Positions 1 to 9,293 of a stretch of 64,000 nt of DNA are shown in pieces. The stretch covers positions 109,106-173,105 of the forward strand of contig JAGYJA010000010.1 of NCBI GenBank assembly GCA_018402385.1, in the 5' to 3' direction. Below the pieces are notes generated by a model that searched no databases, had not been told where the DNA came from, and saw nothing but the letters and a program-made list of their open reading frames with translations. The position numbers and the translations under genes are program-made. Numbering within the stretch: position 1 is the first letter of the stretch; every line of letters starts with the position of its first letter. This stretch comes from Flavobacteriaceae bacterium. GTDB lineage: Bacteria; Bacteroidota; Bacteroidia; Flavobacteriales; Flavobacteriaceae.

Positions 1-3000
1 ATTATAGTAATGAATTGATAAAAGGAGCTATATTGTTTTTTGCGATAGGGCTGCTTTACTTTATCGCAACGCTTCTTATTGAGCATTTTCTTTGGCTTTC
101 ACAAACCGGGCGCACAATTTTGTTTTGGATATTTGTAATAGTAGAGGTTGCTCTTTTTGCAAGGTTTATCGCTTTTCCTTTGGCAAAATTATTCAAGCTT
201 CAAAAAGGAATTGACTTTGCACAAGCTTCAAAAATTATTGGAAACCATTTTCCTGAAGTGAGCGATAAGCTTCTTAATCTGCTACAATTAAAGCAAAATA
301 AACATCAATCTGAACTACTTCTTGCCAGTATTGAACAGAGGTCACAAGAGATGCAGCCCATACCCTTTGTTAATGCGGTTAACTTTAAGCAGAATCTTAA
401 ATATTTGAAGTATGCAGCGATTCCGGTGATTATAGTTATTCTTTTTGCTGCCACAGGTAATAGTGGCATATTCTCAGGCAGCTATGAGCGTGTTGTTAAT
501 TACAATGTGGCTTATGAGCCTCCTGCACCATTTACATTTTATGTGCTAAATGAATCTCTTGAAGCATTAGAAAACAAACCTTTTGTCTTAAATGTTCGTG
601 TAGCAGGTGATTTCATTCCCGAAACGGCTTCCATAGTTTACAATAACGAAACCTACTTTCTACAACAAACCGCAACCGGCCAATTTCAATATACTTTTTC
701 ACAACCCACAACTCCTCTAAACTTTAGATTACAGGCAAACACAGTGACCTCAAAACCATATGCACTAAACGTGGTTAAAGTCCCCACACTTGTTTCATTT
801 GAAATGGAACTCGACTACCCCGCTTATACCAAAAGAACAAATGAAACCTTGAAAAGCACAGGAAATGCTACTGTTCCCGAAGGAACCAATATCAATTGGA
901 AATTAAATACCCGTGAAACTAACAATGTAAAACTAAACACACAAGACACGGTTTTGTTTTTTAACGAAAACAACCCTCTGTTTGAGCTTTCGAAGCCTGT
1001 GTATTCAAAATTTGACTATTCCATTTCAACATCAAATGAGGTACTTGATGATTATGAAAATCTTGCATTTTCAATAAACGTTATTAAAGATCAATTTCCG
1101 GAAATAACATTGGAAGCTAAACAAGACTCTCTCAATAGTCAAGTTACCTATTTTTTTGGAAGAGTCTCAGACGATTATGGATTGTCAAAACTCCAACTTG
1201 TTTATTTTCCAACCGGGAATGATACAAAAAAGACTCAAGTTTCTCTTTCTGTCAATAAAGGAAATTTTGATCAGTTCTTACACGTTTTCCCAGGTGATTT
1301 AACCCTTGAAGAAGGTCAAGAATACAGTTATTATTTTGAAATTTTTGACAACGACGCCATCAATTCACCTAAAAGCACAAAATCTACAACATATTCCTTT
1401 AGAAAATTGACTCAGGATGAATTGGAAAAACAGCAATTAAAAGAACAACAAGAAACCATTCAGGGGTTGGATAACTCTCTTCAGGAGATGGAAAAACAAA
1501 ATCTTGACCTTGAGGAACTTTCGCGGATGCAAAAAGAGAAAAATGAACTCAATTGGAATGACAAGCAAAAACTGGAAGAATTTCTAAAGCGCCAAAAACT
1601 TCAGGAAGAAATGATGAAAAAGTTCTCTGAAAAAGCAAAAGAAAATCTGGAAAATTTTCAGAAAGAGAACAAAAAAAATGACCCGGAAAAGGAAAAGTTA
1701 CAGGAGCGATTTGAAGAAAACGAGGAGCGTTTACAAGAAAACGAAAAATTGCTTGAAGAATTAGAAAAATTACAAGAAAAAATTGCCGAAGAAGAGCTTT
1801 TTGAAAAGCTTGAAGAGCTTAGTAAACAAAACAAAAAACAACAACGAAACTTGGAGCAACTACTGGAGCTAACCAAGCGATATTATGTTGAGAAAAAAGC
1901 TCAGAAGCTCTCAGAGGAATTAGAGAAATTGGCTGAAAAACAAGAAGCGCTTTCAGATGAATCAGAAGAAAATAACACTAAGGAAAAGCAAGAGGAGTTA
2001 AACAATGAATTTGAGGACTTCAAAGAAGAAATGGAAGAGCTAAGGGAAGAAAACGACCAATTAAAAAGCCCTATGGATATCCCTGATAATTCTGCAAAAG
2101 AAGAAGAGGTAAAACAAGAACAGCAAGAAGCCGCTCAAAAACTGGAACAGCAACAACAAGAAGCCGCTCAGGAAAAGCAAAAAAAAGCCGCAGAAAAAAT
2201 GAAAGAGATGAGTCAACAAATGCAAATGCAAATGGCGGCAGGAGCCAGTGAGGGTCAAGAAGAGGACATTGAAATGCTTAGACAAATTCTCGATAATTTG
2301 GTCATATATTCTCTGAGTCAGGAAAATTTAATGGATCAATTTAAAGAATCCCGCTATGGAAATCCATTATTTGGACGAAAGCTTGTGCGTCAAAGCGAAT
2401 TAAAACAAAACTTCCAGCATGTTGATGACAGTTTGTTTTCTTTAGCACTTCGTAACCCAATGGTTGGCACTACAATTAATGATCTCATAGAAGAAGTACA
2501 CTATAACATTGATAAATCCACAGAAGAACTCGCAGAAAACCGAATTAGAAATGGCGTAGCTTCCCAACAATATGCATTAACCGGGGCCAATGACCTGGCG
2601 GTTCTTCTAGGAGACGCTCTTAACAATATGCAAATGCAAATGCAGATGGGCATGGGACAAGGAGAGGGAAGTCAAGGAAAAGGATTTCAGTTGCCTGATA
2701 TCATTAAGCAGCAAGAGAGTTTAAATGAAAAAATGGAACAAGGAACCGAATCCGGGGAGGAAGGAGATCAAGGCGAACAACAAGGAGAACAACAAGGTGA
2801 AGGAGAGGGTGAAGGAGAAGGACAAGGCAATAGCGGTTCAGAAGGTGAAGGTGAAGAAGGTGAAGATGGTGACAGTGAAAAAGAAGGAGAAGGAAGCGGT
2901 ACAATGGAATCGGAACAAATGAATGAAATGTTATTTGAAATTTACAAACAACAACAACTTTTAAGAATGCAACTTGAGGATAAGTTAAGACAAGAAGGAC

Positions 3001-3329
3001 TTCCTTCAGATGCTCGTAACTTAATTAAGCAAATGGAGCAAGTTGAACAAGAGTTGCTAGAGAGAGGGTTTAATCAACAAACACTTAGAAAAATGAATGA
3101 CCTCAAACATCAATTGCTAAAACTTGAAAAAGCTGCCTTTCAACAAGGTGAAGAAGAAAAAAGACAAGGAAGAACTAATGAAAAAGAATATCAAAAGCCT
3201 GTTGACAATCTTCTTGAAAATGCAAGAAAATATTTTAACAACGTTGAAATTTTAAACAGACAACAGTTGCCATTACGACCTGTATATCGTCAAAAAGTTC
3301 AAGATTATTTCAATACAACAAATGATTGA
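1..3329 (+). CDS. DUF4175 family membrane/coiled-coil protein (5' partial)
   Basis: Large envelope protein of unknown function, recognised as the DUF4175 family of Bacteroidota. The reading frame is open to the window edge (residues Y-S-N-E precede the first TTG at 15), so the true start lies upstream. There are two hydrophobic helices in the first 55 residues and a third near residues 131-150. A beta-rich, probably periplasmic region follows. From about 460 to 760 there is a very long charged coiled coil rich in Glu, Lys and Gln, and around 900-970 a Gly/Glu/Gln low-complexity tract. It overlaps ybeY by 8 nt, so the two are probably co-transcribed. Role unknown. Confidence 0.85.
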   Translation, partial: YSNELIKGAILFFAIGLLYFIATLLIEHFLWLSQTGRTILFWIFVIVEVALFARFIAFPLAKLFKLQKGIDFAQASKIIGNHFPEVSDKLLNLLQLKQNKHQSELLLASIEQRSQEMQPIPFVNAVNFKQNLKYLKYAAIPVIIVILFAATGNSGIFSGSYERVVNYNVAYEPPAPFTFYVLNESLEALENKPFVLNVRVAGDFIPETASIVYNNETYFLQQTATGQFQYTFSQPTTPLNFRLQANTVTSKPYALNVVKVPTLVSFEMELDYPAYTKRTNETLKSTGNATVPEGTNINWKLNTRETNNVKLNTQDTVLFFNENNPLFELSKPVYSKFDYSISTSNEVLDDYENLAFSINVIKDQFPEITLEAKQDSLNSQVTYFFGRVSDDYGLSKLQLVYFPTGNDTKKTQVSLSVNKGNFDQFLHVFPGDLTLEEGQEYSYYFEIFDNDAINSPKSTKSTTYSFRKLTQDELEKQQLKEQQETIQGLDNSLQEMEKQNLDLEELSRMQKEKNELNWNDKQKLEEFLKRQKLQEEMMKKFSEKAKENLENFQKENKKNDPEKEKLQERFEENEERLQENEKLLEELEKLQEKIAEEELFEKLEELSKQNKKQQRNLEQLLELTKRYYVEKKAQKLSEELEKLAEKQEALSDESEENNTKEKQEELNNEFEDFKEEMEELREENDQLKSPMDIPDNSAKEEEVKQEQQEAAQKLEQQQQEAAQEKQKKAAEKMKEMSQQMQMQMAAGASEGQEEDIEMLRQILDNLVIYSLSQENLMDQFKESRYGNPLFGRKLVRQSELKQNFQHVDDSLFSLALRNPMVGTTINDLIEEVHYNIDKSTEELAENRIRNGVASQQYALTGANDLAVLLGDALNNMQMQMQMGMGQGEGSQGKGFQLPDIIKQQESLNEKMEQGTESGEEGDQGEQQGEQQGEGEGEGEGQGNSGSEGEGEEGEDGDSEKEGEGSGTMESEQMNEMLFEIYKQQQLLRMQLEDKLRQEGLPSDARNLIKQMEQVEQELLERGFNQQTLRKMNDLKHQLLKLEKAAFQQGEEEKRQGRTNEKEYQKPVDNLLENARKYFNNVEILNRQQLPLRPVYRQKVQDYFNTTND

Positions 3330-3741
3330 TTTTTTTTCTGAAACAAATTTTCAAGTACAGGATGAAAATTCTTACTCCTTATGGATTTCTCAAATAATTG
3401 AGAGCGAAGACTTCTCTTTGGGTGATATCAGTTATATTTTCTGTGATGATGCAGCGTTACACAAAATCAACCTTGAATATTTGCAACACGATACACTCAC
3501 AGACATCATTAGTTTTGACTACTCTTTGGGAAAACAATTACACGGTGAAATTTTTATTTCCATTGAAAGAGTCAAAGAAAATGCTAAAGAATTTGATGTT
3601 GCATTTGAAAACGAACTCTTACGTGTCATGATTCATGGGATTTTACATTTTATGGGTTATAAAGACAAAACACCTTCTGAACAAGCGCAAATGAGAGAAA
3701 GAGAAAACCTTGCAATTTCAAAATTTAGCTTTAACAACTAG
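3322..3741 (+). CDS. ybeY: Endoribonuclease YbeY (16S rRNA maturation)
   Basis: Metal-dependent endoribonuclease of the UPF0054 family, involved in 16S rRNA 3'-end maturation and 70S ribosome quality control in the cytoplasm. It is 139 aa, the usual length. The signature near residues 105-115 reads HGILHFMGYKD: His105 and His109 are kept, but the usual third zinc ligand (His) is Asp115 here, followed by KTP. From memory this variant is common in Bacteroidota. The start overlaps the DUF4175 gene by 8 nt, suggesting translational coupling. Confidence 0.93.
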   Translation: MIDFFSETNFQVQDENSYSLWISQIIESEDFSLGDISYIFCDDAALHKINLEYLQHDTLTDIISFDYSLGKQLHGEIFISIERVKENAKEFDVAFENELLRVMIHGILHFMGYKDKTPSEQAQMRERENLAISKFSFNN

Positions 3742-3774
3742 CATCTCTTTGATATTCAGAATATTATATTATAA

Positions 3775-3807
3775 TTTGTTGATATTCTGATATTTAGCTT
3801 ATATTTG
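3775..3807 (+). promoter_or_regulatory. Bacteroidota-type promoter of mnmG
   Basis: TTTG at 3775-3778, a 21-nt spacer, then TATATTTG at 3800-3807, matching the TTTG/N19-21/TAnnTTTG form. The transcript would begin about 50 nt before the mnmG ATG and carry the parS-like palindrome in its leader. Confidence 0.6.
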
Positions 3808-3826
3808 CAACCTTAATTTAACATCA

Positions 3827-3846
3827 TTTGTTCCACGTGGAACAAA
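3827..3846. promoter_or_regulatory. parS-like ParB-binding site (site 1)
   Basis: A perfect 20-bp palindrome with core TGTTCCACGTGGAACA at 3829-3844. This differs from the widespread chromosomal parS consensus TGTTTCACGTGAAACA only by the symmetric T-to-C / A-to-G pair. It sits 17 nt upstream of mnmG. A second site lies just after mnmG. Such sites load ParB and usually cluster near oriC. ParA/ParB genes are not in the window. Confidence 0.75.
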
Positions 3847-3863
3847 AATAAAGATACAATAGA

Positions 3864-5735
3864 ATGTTTGAAAATGAATATGATGTAATCGTAGTGGGTG
3901 GAGGACATGCTGGCTCTGAAGCTGCTGCTGCTGCTGCCAATATGGGCTCTAAAACTTTGCTGGTAACGATGAATCTTCAAAATATAGCCCAAATGTCTTG
4001 TAATCCTGCTATGGGAGGAATTGCTAAAGGTCAAATTGTTCGTGAGATAGATGCATTAGGCGGATATAGCGGTATTGTTTCTGACAAAACAGCCATTCAA
4101 TTCAAAATGCTTAACAAGTCAAAAGGACCTGCTATGTGGAGTCCAAGGGTTCAAAGCGACCGTATGCGATTTGCCGAAGAATGGCGATTGATGCTGGAAC
4201 AAACTCCAAACCTTGATTTTTATCAAGAAATGGTTTCGGGATTAATTGTAAAAAATAACAAAATTTGTGGCGTTAAAACTTCACTAGGAATTGAAATAAA
4301 AGGAAAATCTGTCGTATTGACAAACGGAACATTTCTAAATGGTTTAATCCATATCGGAGAAAAACAATTTGGCGGAGGTCGAGCAGGAGAGAAAGCCTCA
4401 ACCGGTATTACAGAGGATTTAGTAAAACTAGGTTTTGATGCAGGAAGAATGAAAACCGGAACTCCACCACGGGTGGATGGCAGATCACTTGATTTTTCAA
4501 AAATGGAAGATCAACCGGGTGATGAAAAACCAGATAAGTTTTCATTTACCAACTTAACAAAACCTTTAAAAAATCAACGCTCCTGTTATATGACTTATAC
4601 CAGTAATCTCGTCCATGATTTATTGCGTGAAGGTTTTGATCGTTCACCAATGTTCAATGGAAGAATTCAAAGTATTGGGCCACGTTATTGCCCATCTATT
4701 GAAGATAAAATAAATCGTTTTGCCGATAAAGACAGGCATCAATTATTTGTTGAACCTGAGGGTTGGAATACCGTAGAGTTTTATGTCAATGGCTTTTCTA
4801 CTTCTTTGCCGGAAGATGTTCAATTTAAAGCTTTGCGTTCTGTTGTAGGTTTTGAAAACGTGAAATTTTTCAGACCCGGTTATGCTATTGAATATGATTA
4901 TTTCCCCCCCACTCAATTAAAACACACCTTAGAAACAAAACTCGTTGAAGGTTTGTATTTCGCCGGACAAATAAATGGAACAACCGGTTATGAAGAAGCG
5001 GCTTCACAAGGTTTAATGGCCGGAATGAATGCGCATTTAAAAGTCCACGAAAAAGACCCTTTTATTTTAAAGAGAAATGAAGCATACATCGGCGTTTTAG
5101 TTGATGATTTGATCACTAAAGGAACTGAAGAACCATACAGAATGTTTACTTCAAGAGCTGAATATAGAACTCTTTTACGACAGGATAATGCAGATTTTAG
5201 GCTTACGCCAAAATCATTTGAAATAGGTTTAGCCGGAAAAGACAGAATTAAACGTATGGAAGAAAAGCAATCAAAATCTGAAGATTTTGTACAATTTTTT
5301 AGAGAAACAAGCTTTTCACCAGAAGTAATGAATCCCATTTTAGAAGAAAAAAATTCTGCAATTGTAAGTCAAGGTGATAAAATGTTTAAAGTTTTTTCAA
5401 GGCCAAACATTACTCTTGAAGATATGCGAAAAATCCAAGAAGTAGAAGACTATATATTAAACAATGATTTGGATAATGAAATTTTAGAGCAAGTAGAGAT
5501 TCAAGTTAAATATTCAGGATATATAGACAAGGAAAAAAACAATGCCGACAAACTAAACAGACTTGAAGGAATTAAAATTCCAGACTCCTTTGACTACAGC
5601 GCTTTAAAGTCGCTTTCCAATGAAGCTAGGGAAAAATTAAACGCCATTAGACCCACCACAATTTCGCAGGCATCACGCATTAGTGGTGTATCGCCTAATG
5701 ATATTTCTGTTATGTTAGTCTATATGGGAAGATAA
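3864..5735 (+). CDS. mnmG: tRNA uridine-5-carboxymethylaminomethyl(34) synthesis enzyme MnmG
   Basis: FAD-dependent enzyme (GidA) that, with GTPase MnmE, installs carboxymethylaminomethyl on U34 of certain tRNAs using methylenetetrahydrofolate. It is 623 aa, full length. The N-terminus holds the dinucleotide-binding motif VVGGGHAGSEAA (about residues 9-20), and the conserved NPAMGGIAKG and family C-terminal helical domain are present. The ATG at 3864 is the only sensible start. Its stop overlaps the next ATG (TAATG). mnmG is frequently origin-proximal, which fits the flanking parS-like sites. Confidence 0.97.
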   Translation: MFENEYDVIVVGGGHAGSEAAAAAANMGSKTLLVTMNLQNIAQMSCNPAMGGIAKGQIVREIDALGGYSGIVSDKTAIQFKMLNKSKGPAMWSPRVQSDRMRFAEEWRLMLEQTPNLDFYQEMVSGLIVKNNKICGVKTSLGIEIKGKSVVLTNGTFLNGLIHIGEKQFGGGRAGEKASTGITEDLVKLGFDAGRMKTGTPPRVDGRSLDFSKMEDQPGDEKPDKFSFTNLTKPLKNQRSCYMTYTSNLVHDLLREGFDRSPMFNGRIQSIGPRYCPSIEDKINRFADKDRHQLFVEPEGWNTVEFYVNGFSTSLPEDVQFKALRSVVGFENVKFFRPGYAIEYDYFPPTQLKHTLETKLVEGLYFAGQINGTTGYEEAASQGLMAGMNAHLKVHEKDPFILKRNEAYIGVLVDDLITKGTEEPYRMFTSRAEYRTLLRQDNADFRLTPKSFEIGLAGKDRIKRMEEKQSKSEDFVQFFRETSFSPEVMNPILEEKNSAIVSQGDKMFKVFSRPNITLEDMRKIQEVEDYILNNDLDNEILEQVEIQVKYSGYIDKEKNNADKLNRLEGIKIPDSFDYSALKSLSNEAREKLNAIRPTTISQASRISGVSPNDISVMLVYMGR

Positions 5736-6613
5736 TGTTCCACGTGAAACAAATTAAAAAAGCAGCATTGAATTCCTCTAAAAAAAAGCATTTAAAAATA
5801 AAAGACTACCTGGTTTCTGGTGAAGAATTTACGTTGGTAGAAAATGAGTTTGGGGATTTGCTTCAGACAAAGCCGGTACCTGAAATAGAAAAGTTGCCGG
5901 AGTACTACAAAAGCGAAAAATATATCTCTCACACCGACACCAAAAAATCTTTCACTGAAAAAGTTTACCATTTTGTAAAAGGAATTGCCCTAAAACAAAA
6001 AGTTTCATTGATATCCTCCCTCAATAAAGGCTCTGGAAAACTTTTGGATATTGGTTCTGGAACAGGAGACTTTTTAGTAACCGCTAAAGAAAATAATTGG
6101 GATGTCTTTGGTATTGAACCCAACCAAGATGCAAGAATACTTTCTGAAAAAAAGGGAGTGAAAGTTTTAAAAGATTTAAATGAAGTTTCAGAAACAAACT
6201 TTGATGTAATTACCCTCTGGCACGTTTTAGAACATGTTCCGGATTTAGAAAATTATATTCAGCAAATTTCATCCAGATTAAAACCCACGGGCACATTAAT
6301 AGTGGCTGTACCCAATTTTAAATCAAAAGACGCTAAGCATTACAATGAATTTTGGGCAGCATATGATGTACCCAGACATTTATGGCATTTTTCTAAAACC
6401 GGAATTGAACGCCTTTTTTCAAAACACGACTTTCAACTTATAAAAACAAAACCCATGTGGTTTGATGCTTTTTATGTAAGTCTCCTTTCAGAAAAATATA
6501 AAACCGGAAAAAGTAATTGGGTGAAAGCAATCTTCATGGGTTTATACTCAAATTTTTCCGGGTTGAGTACAAAAGAGTATTCTTCTCACATTTATATCAT
6601 AAAAAAGAATTAA
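5735..6613 (+). CDS. Class I SAM-dependent methyltransferase
   Basis: Methyltransferase of the Methyltransf_23 type, 292 aa. The SAM-binding motif LLDIGSGTGDFL is at residues 103-114, and WHVLEHVPD gives the motif IV region. The substrate is unknown. Homologues commonly follow mnmG in Bacteroidota. Its first codons (M-F-H-V-K-Q) are encoded by a second parS-like site, so that site is constrained both as protein and as DNA. Start and mnmG stop overlap by one nucleotide, implying co-transcription. Confidence 0.85.
   Translation: MFHVKQIKKAALNSSKKKHLKIKDYLVSGEEFTLVENEFGDLLQTKPVPEIEKLPEYYKSEKYISHTDTKKSFTEKVYHFVKGIALKQKVSLISSLNKGSGKLLDIGSGTGDFLVTAKENNWDVFGIEPNQDARILSEKKGVKVLKDLNEVSETNFDVITLWHVLEHVPDLENYIQQISSRLKPTGTLIVAVPNFKSKDAKHYNEFWAAYDVPRHLWHFSKTGIERLFSKHDFQLIKTKPMWFDAFYVSLLSEKYKTGKSNWVKAIFMGLYSNFSGLSTKEYSSHIYIIKKN
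5736..5751. promoter_or_regulatory. parS-like ParB-binding site (site 2, inside coding sequence)
   Basis: TGTTCCACGTGAAACA, one mismatch from the consensus TGTTTCACGTGAAACA. It overlaps the start of the methyltransferase gene and lies 1.9 kb from site 1, at the other end of mnmG. Confidence 0.75.
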
Positions 6614-6768
6614 AACAACAATTTTAGTCGATTTAAGCTAATTTTAAGCACAAGTCAACTTGATGGCTTAAGAAAATACTTTTCGCTTTCAGCGCTTAAT
6701 TATGAGAGGGATTTTTCATAGTAAAAATAAATGCTGTTTTATTTTAAGATAAGAAAAATTTATTTTAG

Positions 6769-6796
6769 ACCTGTCAGGTTTTAAAACCCGACAGGT
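6769..6796. terminator. Palindromic hairpin between convergent genes
   Basis: A 28-bp near-perfect palindrome (arms ACCTGTCAGGTTTT and AAAACCCGACAGGT, one mismatched pair). It lies between the convergent methyltransferase and holB-like genes. It could act as a bidirectional terminator. ACCTGTCAGGTTT-type palindromes are also a recurring extragenic repeat in Bacteroidota, from memory. Confidence 0.5.
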
Positions 6797-6805
6797 TTGG
6801 TTGAA

Positions 6806-7948
6806 TTATTCTTTTTTATGAAGTAGTCGTGTCAGCTGAAAAGAAAGGTCTGTAAAAATAATTTTTGCATTTCCATTTCTTTCGATGTGATAATTTGCAG
6901 TCTCAACGGCATCTATAATTTCCAAAACATTACCTCCGTGAATAAATGGAGCAAATTTTTCCAAAGCAAAGTTAGAATCCAGAATTTTTAGATAAACTAA
7001 AGAAGGTGACTGATAATTTAAAAGCATGGCTTGTCTAAAAAAGGAAACACAGTAATCCAAAAACTTTTTCTGAACTTCACGACCCATCGAAGCAATATGT
7101 TCACTCCAAAGCAATAGCTCCTGTACAACTGCTTTATTTCCTTTTGCCCTGAAGGCCGCACGCACCCATACAATCATCCATTTTTCAAAAGAAGCATCTT
7201 CGCTTTGGTTTTTAAGAAATTGCAGCGCCTTATTGTATTCGCCAGAAGCTTGTCTGGCAAATCCTTTTGAAATATCATAAGAAGCTCCTTCTCTTTGCAT
7301 CAACCCCTGTGCAATAGCTTCCTCTGAAAGTAATGGAATTCTAAGAATTTGGCACCGAGAAGTAATTGTAGAAAGCAATTGCTCATCATCTTCGGTAATC
7401 AGTATGAAAACAGTTTTATCAGGTGGTTCTTCCAAAAGTTTCAGTATCTTATTGGAGCATTCAAGGTTCATTTTGTCTGCCATCCAGACAATCATTACTT
7501 TATACCCTCCTTCATAAGCTTTAAGCGAAAGAGTTTTTAACATGTCTTGAGCTTCATAAACACTTATGAGCCCCTGTTTTTTTTCGATCCCTATTTTTTG
7601 ATACCATTCAAAAATGTCAGCATAAGGATTCTCCAATACAAATGCACGCCATTCTTCAAGAAAATGAGAAGAAACAGGGTGCTTTTTAATCTGGTCGTTA
7701 CTAGCAACAGGATAAACAAAATGCAAATCGGGGTGGGAAAGTTTGTTGATTTTTAAGTTACAATCAACCGAGCCTCCATTGTTTTCAGCCCCAGAATTTT
7801 CACACAAAAGGTATTGAGCATAAGCAATTGCTATGGGCAATACACCATAACCCACAAAGAGTTGGGCGTGAGGCACGCGACCATTTTGCACACTTGTTAT
7901 GAGGTGGTTTTTTATGTGATCAAGCCCTAAAACTTCAGAAAAAAGCAT
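6806..7948 (-). CDS. holB: DNA polymerase III subunit delta' (HolB-like)
   Basis: Clamp-loader ATPase-family subunit, 380 aa from the preferred start. The N-terminus (MLFSEVLGLDHIKNHL) and PHAQLFVG are typical. The conserved LLEEPP and SRCQILRIPLLSEE sensor regions are present. The P-loop is degenerate (VGYGVLPIAIA lacks GK-T/S), as expected for a non-hydrolysing delta' subunit, and only two of the zinc-module cysteines are seen. A start nine codons upstream at 7975 is possible, but those codons contain the promoter box at 7952-7959, so 7948 is preferred. Divergent from pgk. Confidence 0.88.
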   Translation of the reverse strand: MLFSEVLGLDHIKNHLITSVQNGRVPHAQLFVGYGVLPIAIAYAQYLLCENSGAENNGGSVDCNLKINKLSHPDLHFVYPVASNDQIKKHPVSSHFLEEWRAFVLENPYADIFEWYQKIGIEKKQGLISVYEAQDMLKTLSLKAYEGGYKVMIVWMADKMNLECSNKILKLLEEPPDKTVFILITEDDEQLLSTITSRCQILRIPLLSEEAIAQGLMQREGASYDISKGFARQASGEYNKALQFLKNQSEDASFEKWMIVWVRAAFRAKGNKAVVQELLLWSEHIASMGREVQKKFLDYCVSFFRQAMLLNYQSPSLVYLKILDSNFALEKFAPFIHGGNVLEIIDAVETANYHIERNGNAKIIFTDLSFQLTRLLHKKE

Positions 7949-7951
7949 AAG

Positions 7952-7959
7952 CAAATATA
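7952..7959 (-). promoter_or_regulatory. -7 box of holB-like gene
   Basis: TATATTTG (TAnnTTTG) on the minus strand, ending 3 nt before the ATG at 7948. This implies a leaderless or nearly leaderless transcript. No clear -33 TTTG was found. Confidence 0.45.
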
Positions 7960-8003
7960 TACTTTTTATAAGCAAATCTAGCGGTTCAATTCTGAGAAAA
8001 AAG

Positions 8004-8011
8004 TATCTTTG
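8004..8011 (+). promoter_or_regulatory. -7 box of pgk
   Basis: TATCTTTG (TAnnTTTG), 19 nt before the pgk ATG. The upstream -33 element is not convincing. Confidence 0.45.
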
Positions 8012-8030
8012 TTAATCAAGAAAAAAATAG

Positions 8031-9218
8031 ATGAAAACCTTAAACGATTTTAATTTCAGCAATAAAAAAGTACTCATTAGAGTCGATTTCAATGTGCCGC
8101 TCGATGAAGCACATAAAGTTACAGACGATACCAGAATAAAAGCGGTAAAACCTACTTTAATTAAAATACTTGAAGACGGGGGCAGTTGTGTTTTAATGTC
8201 TCATTTGGGTCGTCCAAAAAATCAAGAAGAGGAGTTTTCACTCAAACACATTGTCAAAAGAGTTTCAGAAATTATAGGTGTTCAAGTAAAATTTTCTACA
8301 AACTGTGTTGGAGAACAAACAAGCCGGGATGCGGCAGAATTAAAGCCGGGCGAAATATTGCTTCTCGAAAATTTAAGATACCACAAAGAGGAAACCGAAG
8401 GAGAAATAAATTTTGCAAAACAATTGGCATCCCTGGGCGATTTTTATGTCAACGACGCTTTTGGAACTGCACACAGGGCTCACGCTTCCACAGCAATAAT
8501 TGCAAATTTTTTCCCTAAAAACAAATGCTTTGGAAAACTTTTGGAGCGCGAAATCGAAAGCATCAATAAAGTTTTAAAAGACAGTCAAAAGCCGGTAACA
8601 GCCATCATAGGAGGAGCTAAGGTGTCCTCAAAAATTACAATAATTGAAAATATATTGGATAAAATTGATCATTTAATTGTGGGCGGTGGCATGGCATTTA
8701 CCTTTATTAAAGCACAAGGGGGCCAAATTGGAAACTCCTTAGTGGAAGATGATAAAATGGATTTGGCCCTTAGCATTCTTAAACAAGCAAAACAAAAAAA
8801 TGTTGAAATTCACCTTCCTGTTGACGCAATCATAGCAGATAGTTTTTCTGAAAACGCAAACACAAAAGAGAGTCCCATTGATAAAATTCCTGATGGTTGG
8901 ATGGGATTGGATTCAGGACAAAAGACAAACGCCCATTTTGCTGGAATCATTAGAGAATCTAAAACAATCTTATGGAATGGACCGGTGGGTGTTTTTGAAA
9001 TGAAGCCCTTTTCTCACGGAACCATTTCGATGGGAATCGCTATCGCAGAAGCTACTAAAAATGGTTGTTTTTCGTTAGTGGGTGGTGGAGACTCAGTGTC
9101 AGCAGTGAAGCAATTTGGATTTGAAGATAAAGTGAGTTATGTTTCAACGGGAGGTGGTGCAATGTTGGAAATGCTGGAAGGAAAAACCTTACCAGGCATA
9201 GCTGCAATACTTGATTAA
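8031..9218 (+). CDS. pgk: Phosphoglycerate kinase
   Basis: Glycolytic/gluconeogenic enzyme interconverting 1,3-bisphosphoglycerate + ADP and 3-phosphoglycerate + ATP in the cytosol. At 395 aa it is full length. The N-terminal [14 protein letters not shown] signature, SHLGRPK, the hinge region with [11 protein letters not shown], and the C-terminal nucleotide-binding GGGDSVSAV and [14 protein letters not shown] motifs are all intact. It has its own promoter box and is divergent from the holB-like gene. Confidence 0.98.
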   Translation: MKTLNDFNFSNKKVLIRVDFNVPLDEAHKVTDDTRIKAVKPTLIKILEDGGSCVLMSHLGRPKNQEEEFSLKHIVKRVSEIIGVQVKFSTNCVGEQTSRDAAELKPGEILLLENLRYHKEETEGEINFAKQLASLGDFYVNDAFGTAHRAHASTAIIANFFPKNKCFGKLLEREIESINKVLKDSQKPVTAIIGGAKVSSKITIIENILDKIDHLIVGGGMAFTFIKAQGGQIGNSLVEDDKMDLALSILKQAKQKNVEIHLPVDAIIADSFSENANTKESPIDKIPDGWMGLDSGQKTNAHFAGIIRESKTILWNGPVGVFEMKPFSHGTISMGIAIAEATKNGCFSLVGGGDSVSAVKQFGFEDKVSYVSTGGGAMLEMLEGKTLPGIAAILD

Positions 9219-9293
9219 AGCAATAGATAATAGCTACGTGCGTTTCTAATGTAAAATTTTATTATTTTGCAGCTTTAACTTAACATAAAAATA

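Noticed and set aside
1658..2922. Long antisense and shifted frames inside the DUF4175 gene
   Set aside because: They arise from the low-complexity Glu/Lys/Gln codons of the coiled coil and have no start context or protein-like composition.
4988..5338. A 116-aa minus-strand frame within mnmG
   Set aside because: Shadow of a highly conserved gene; no promoter and no family resemblance.
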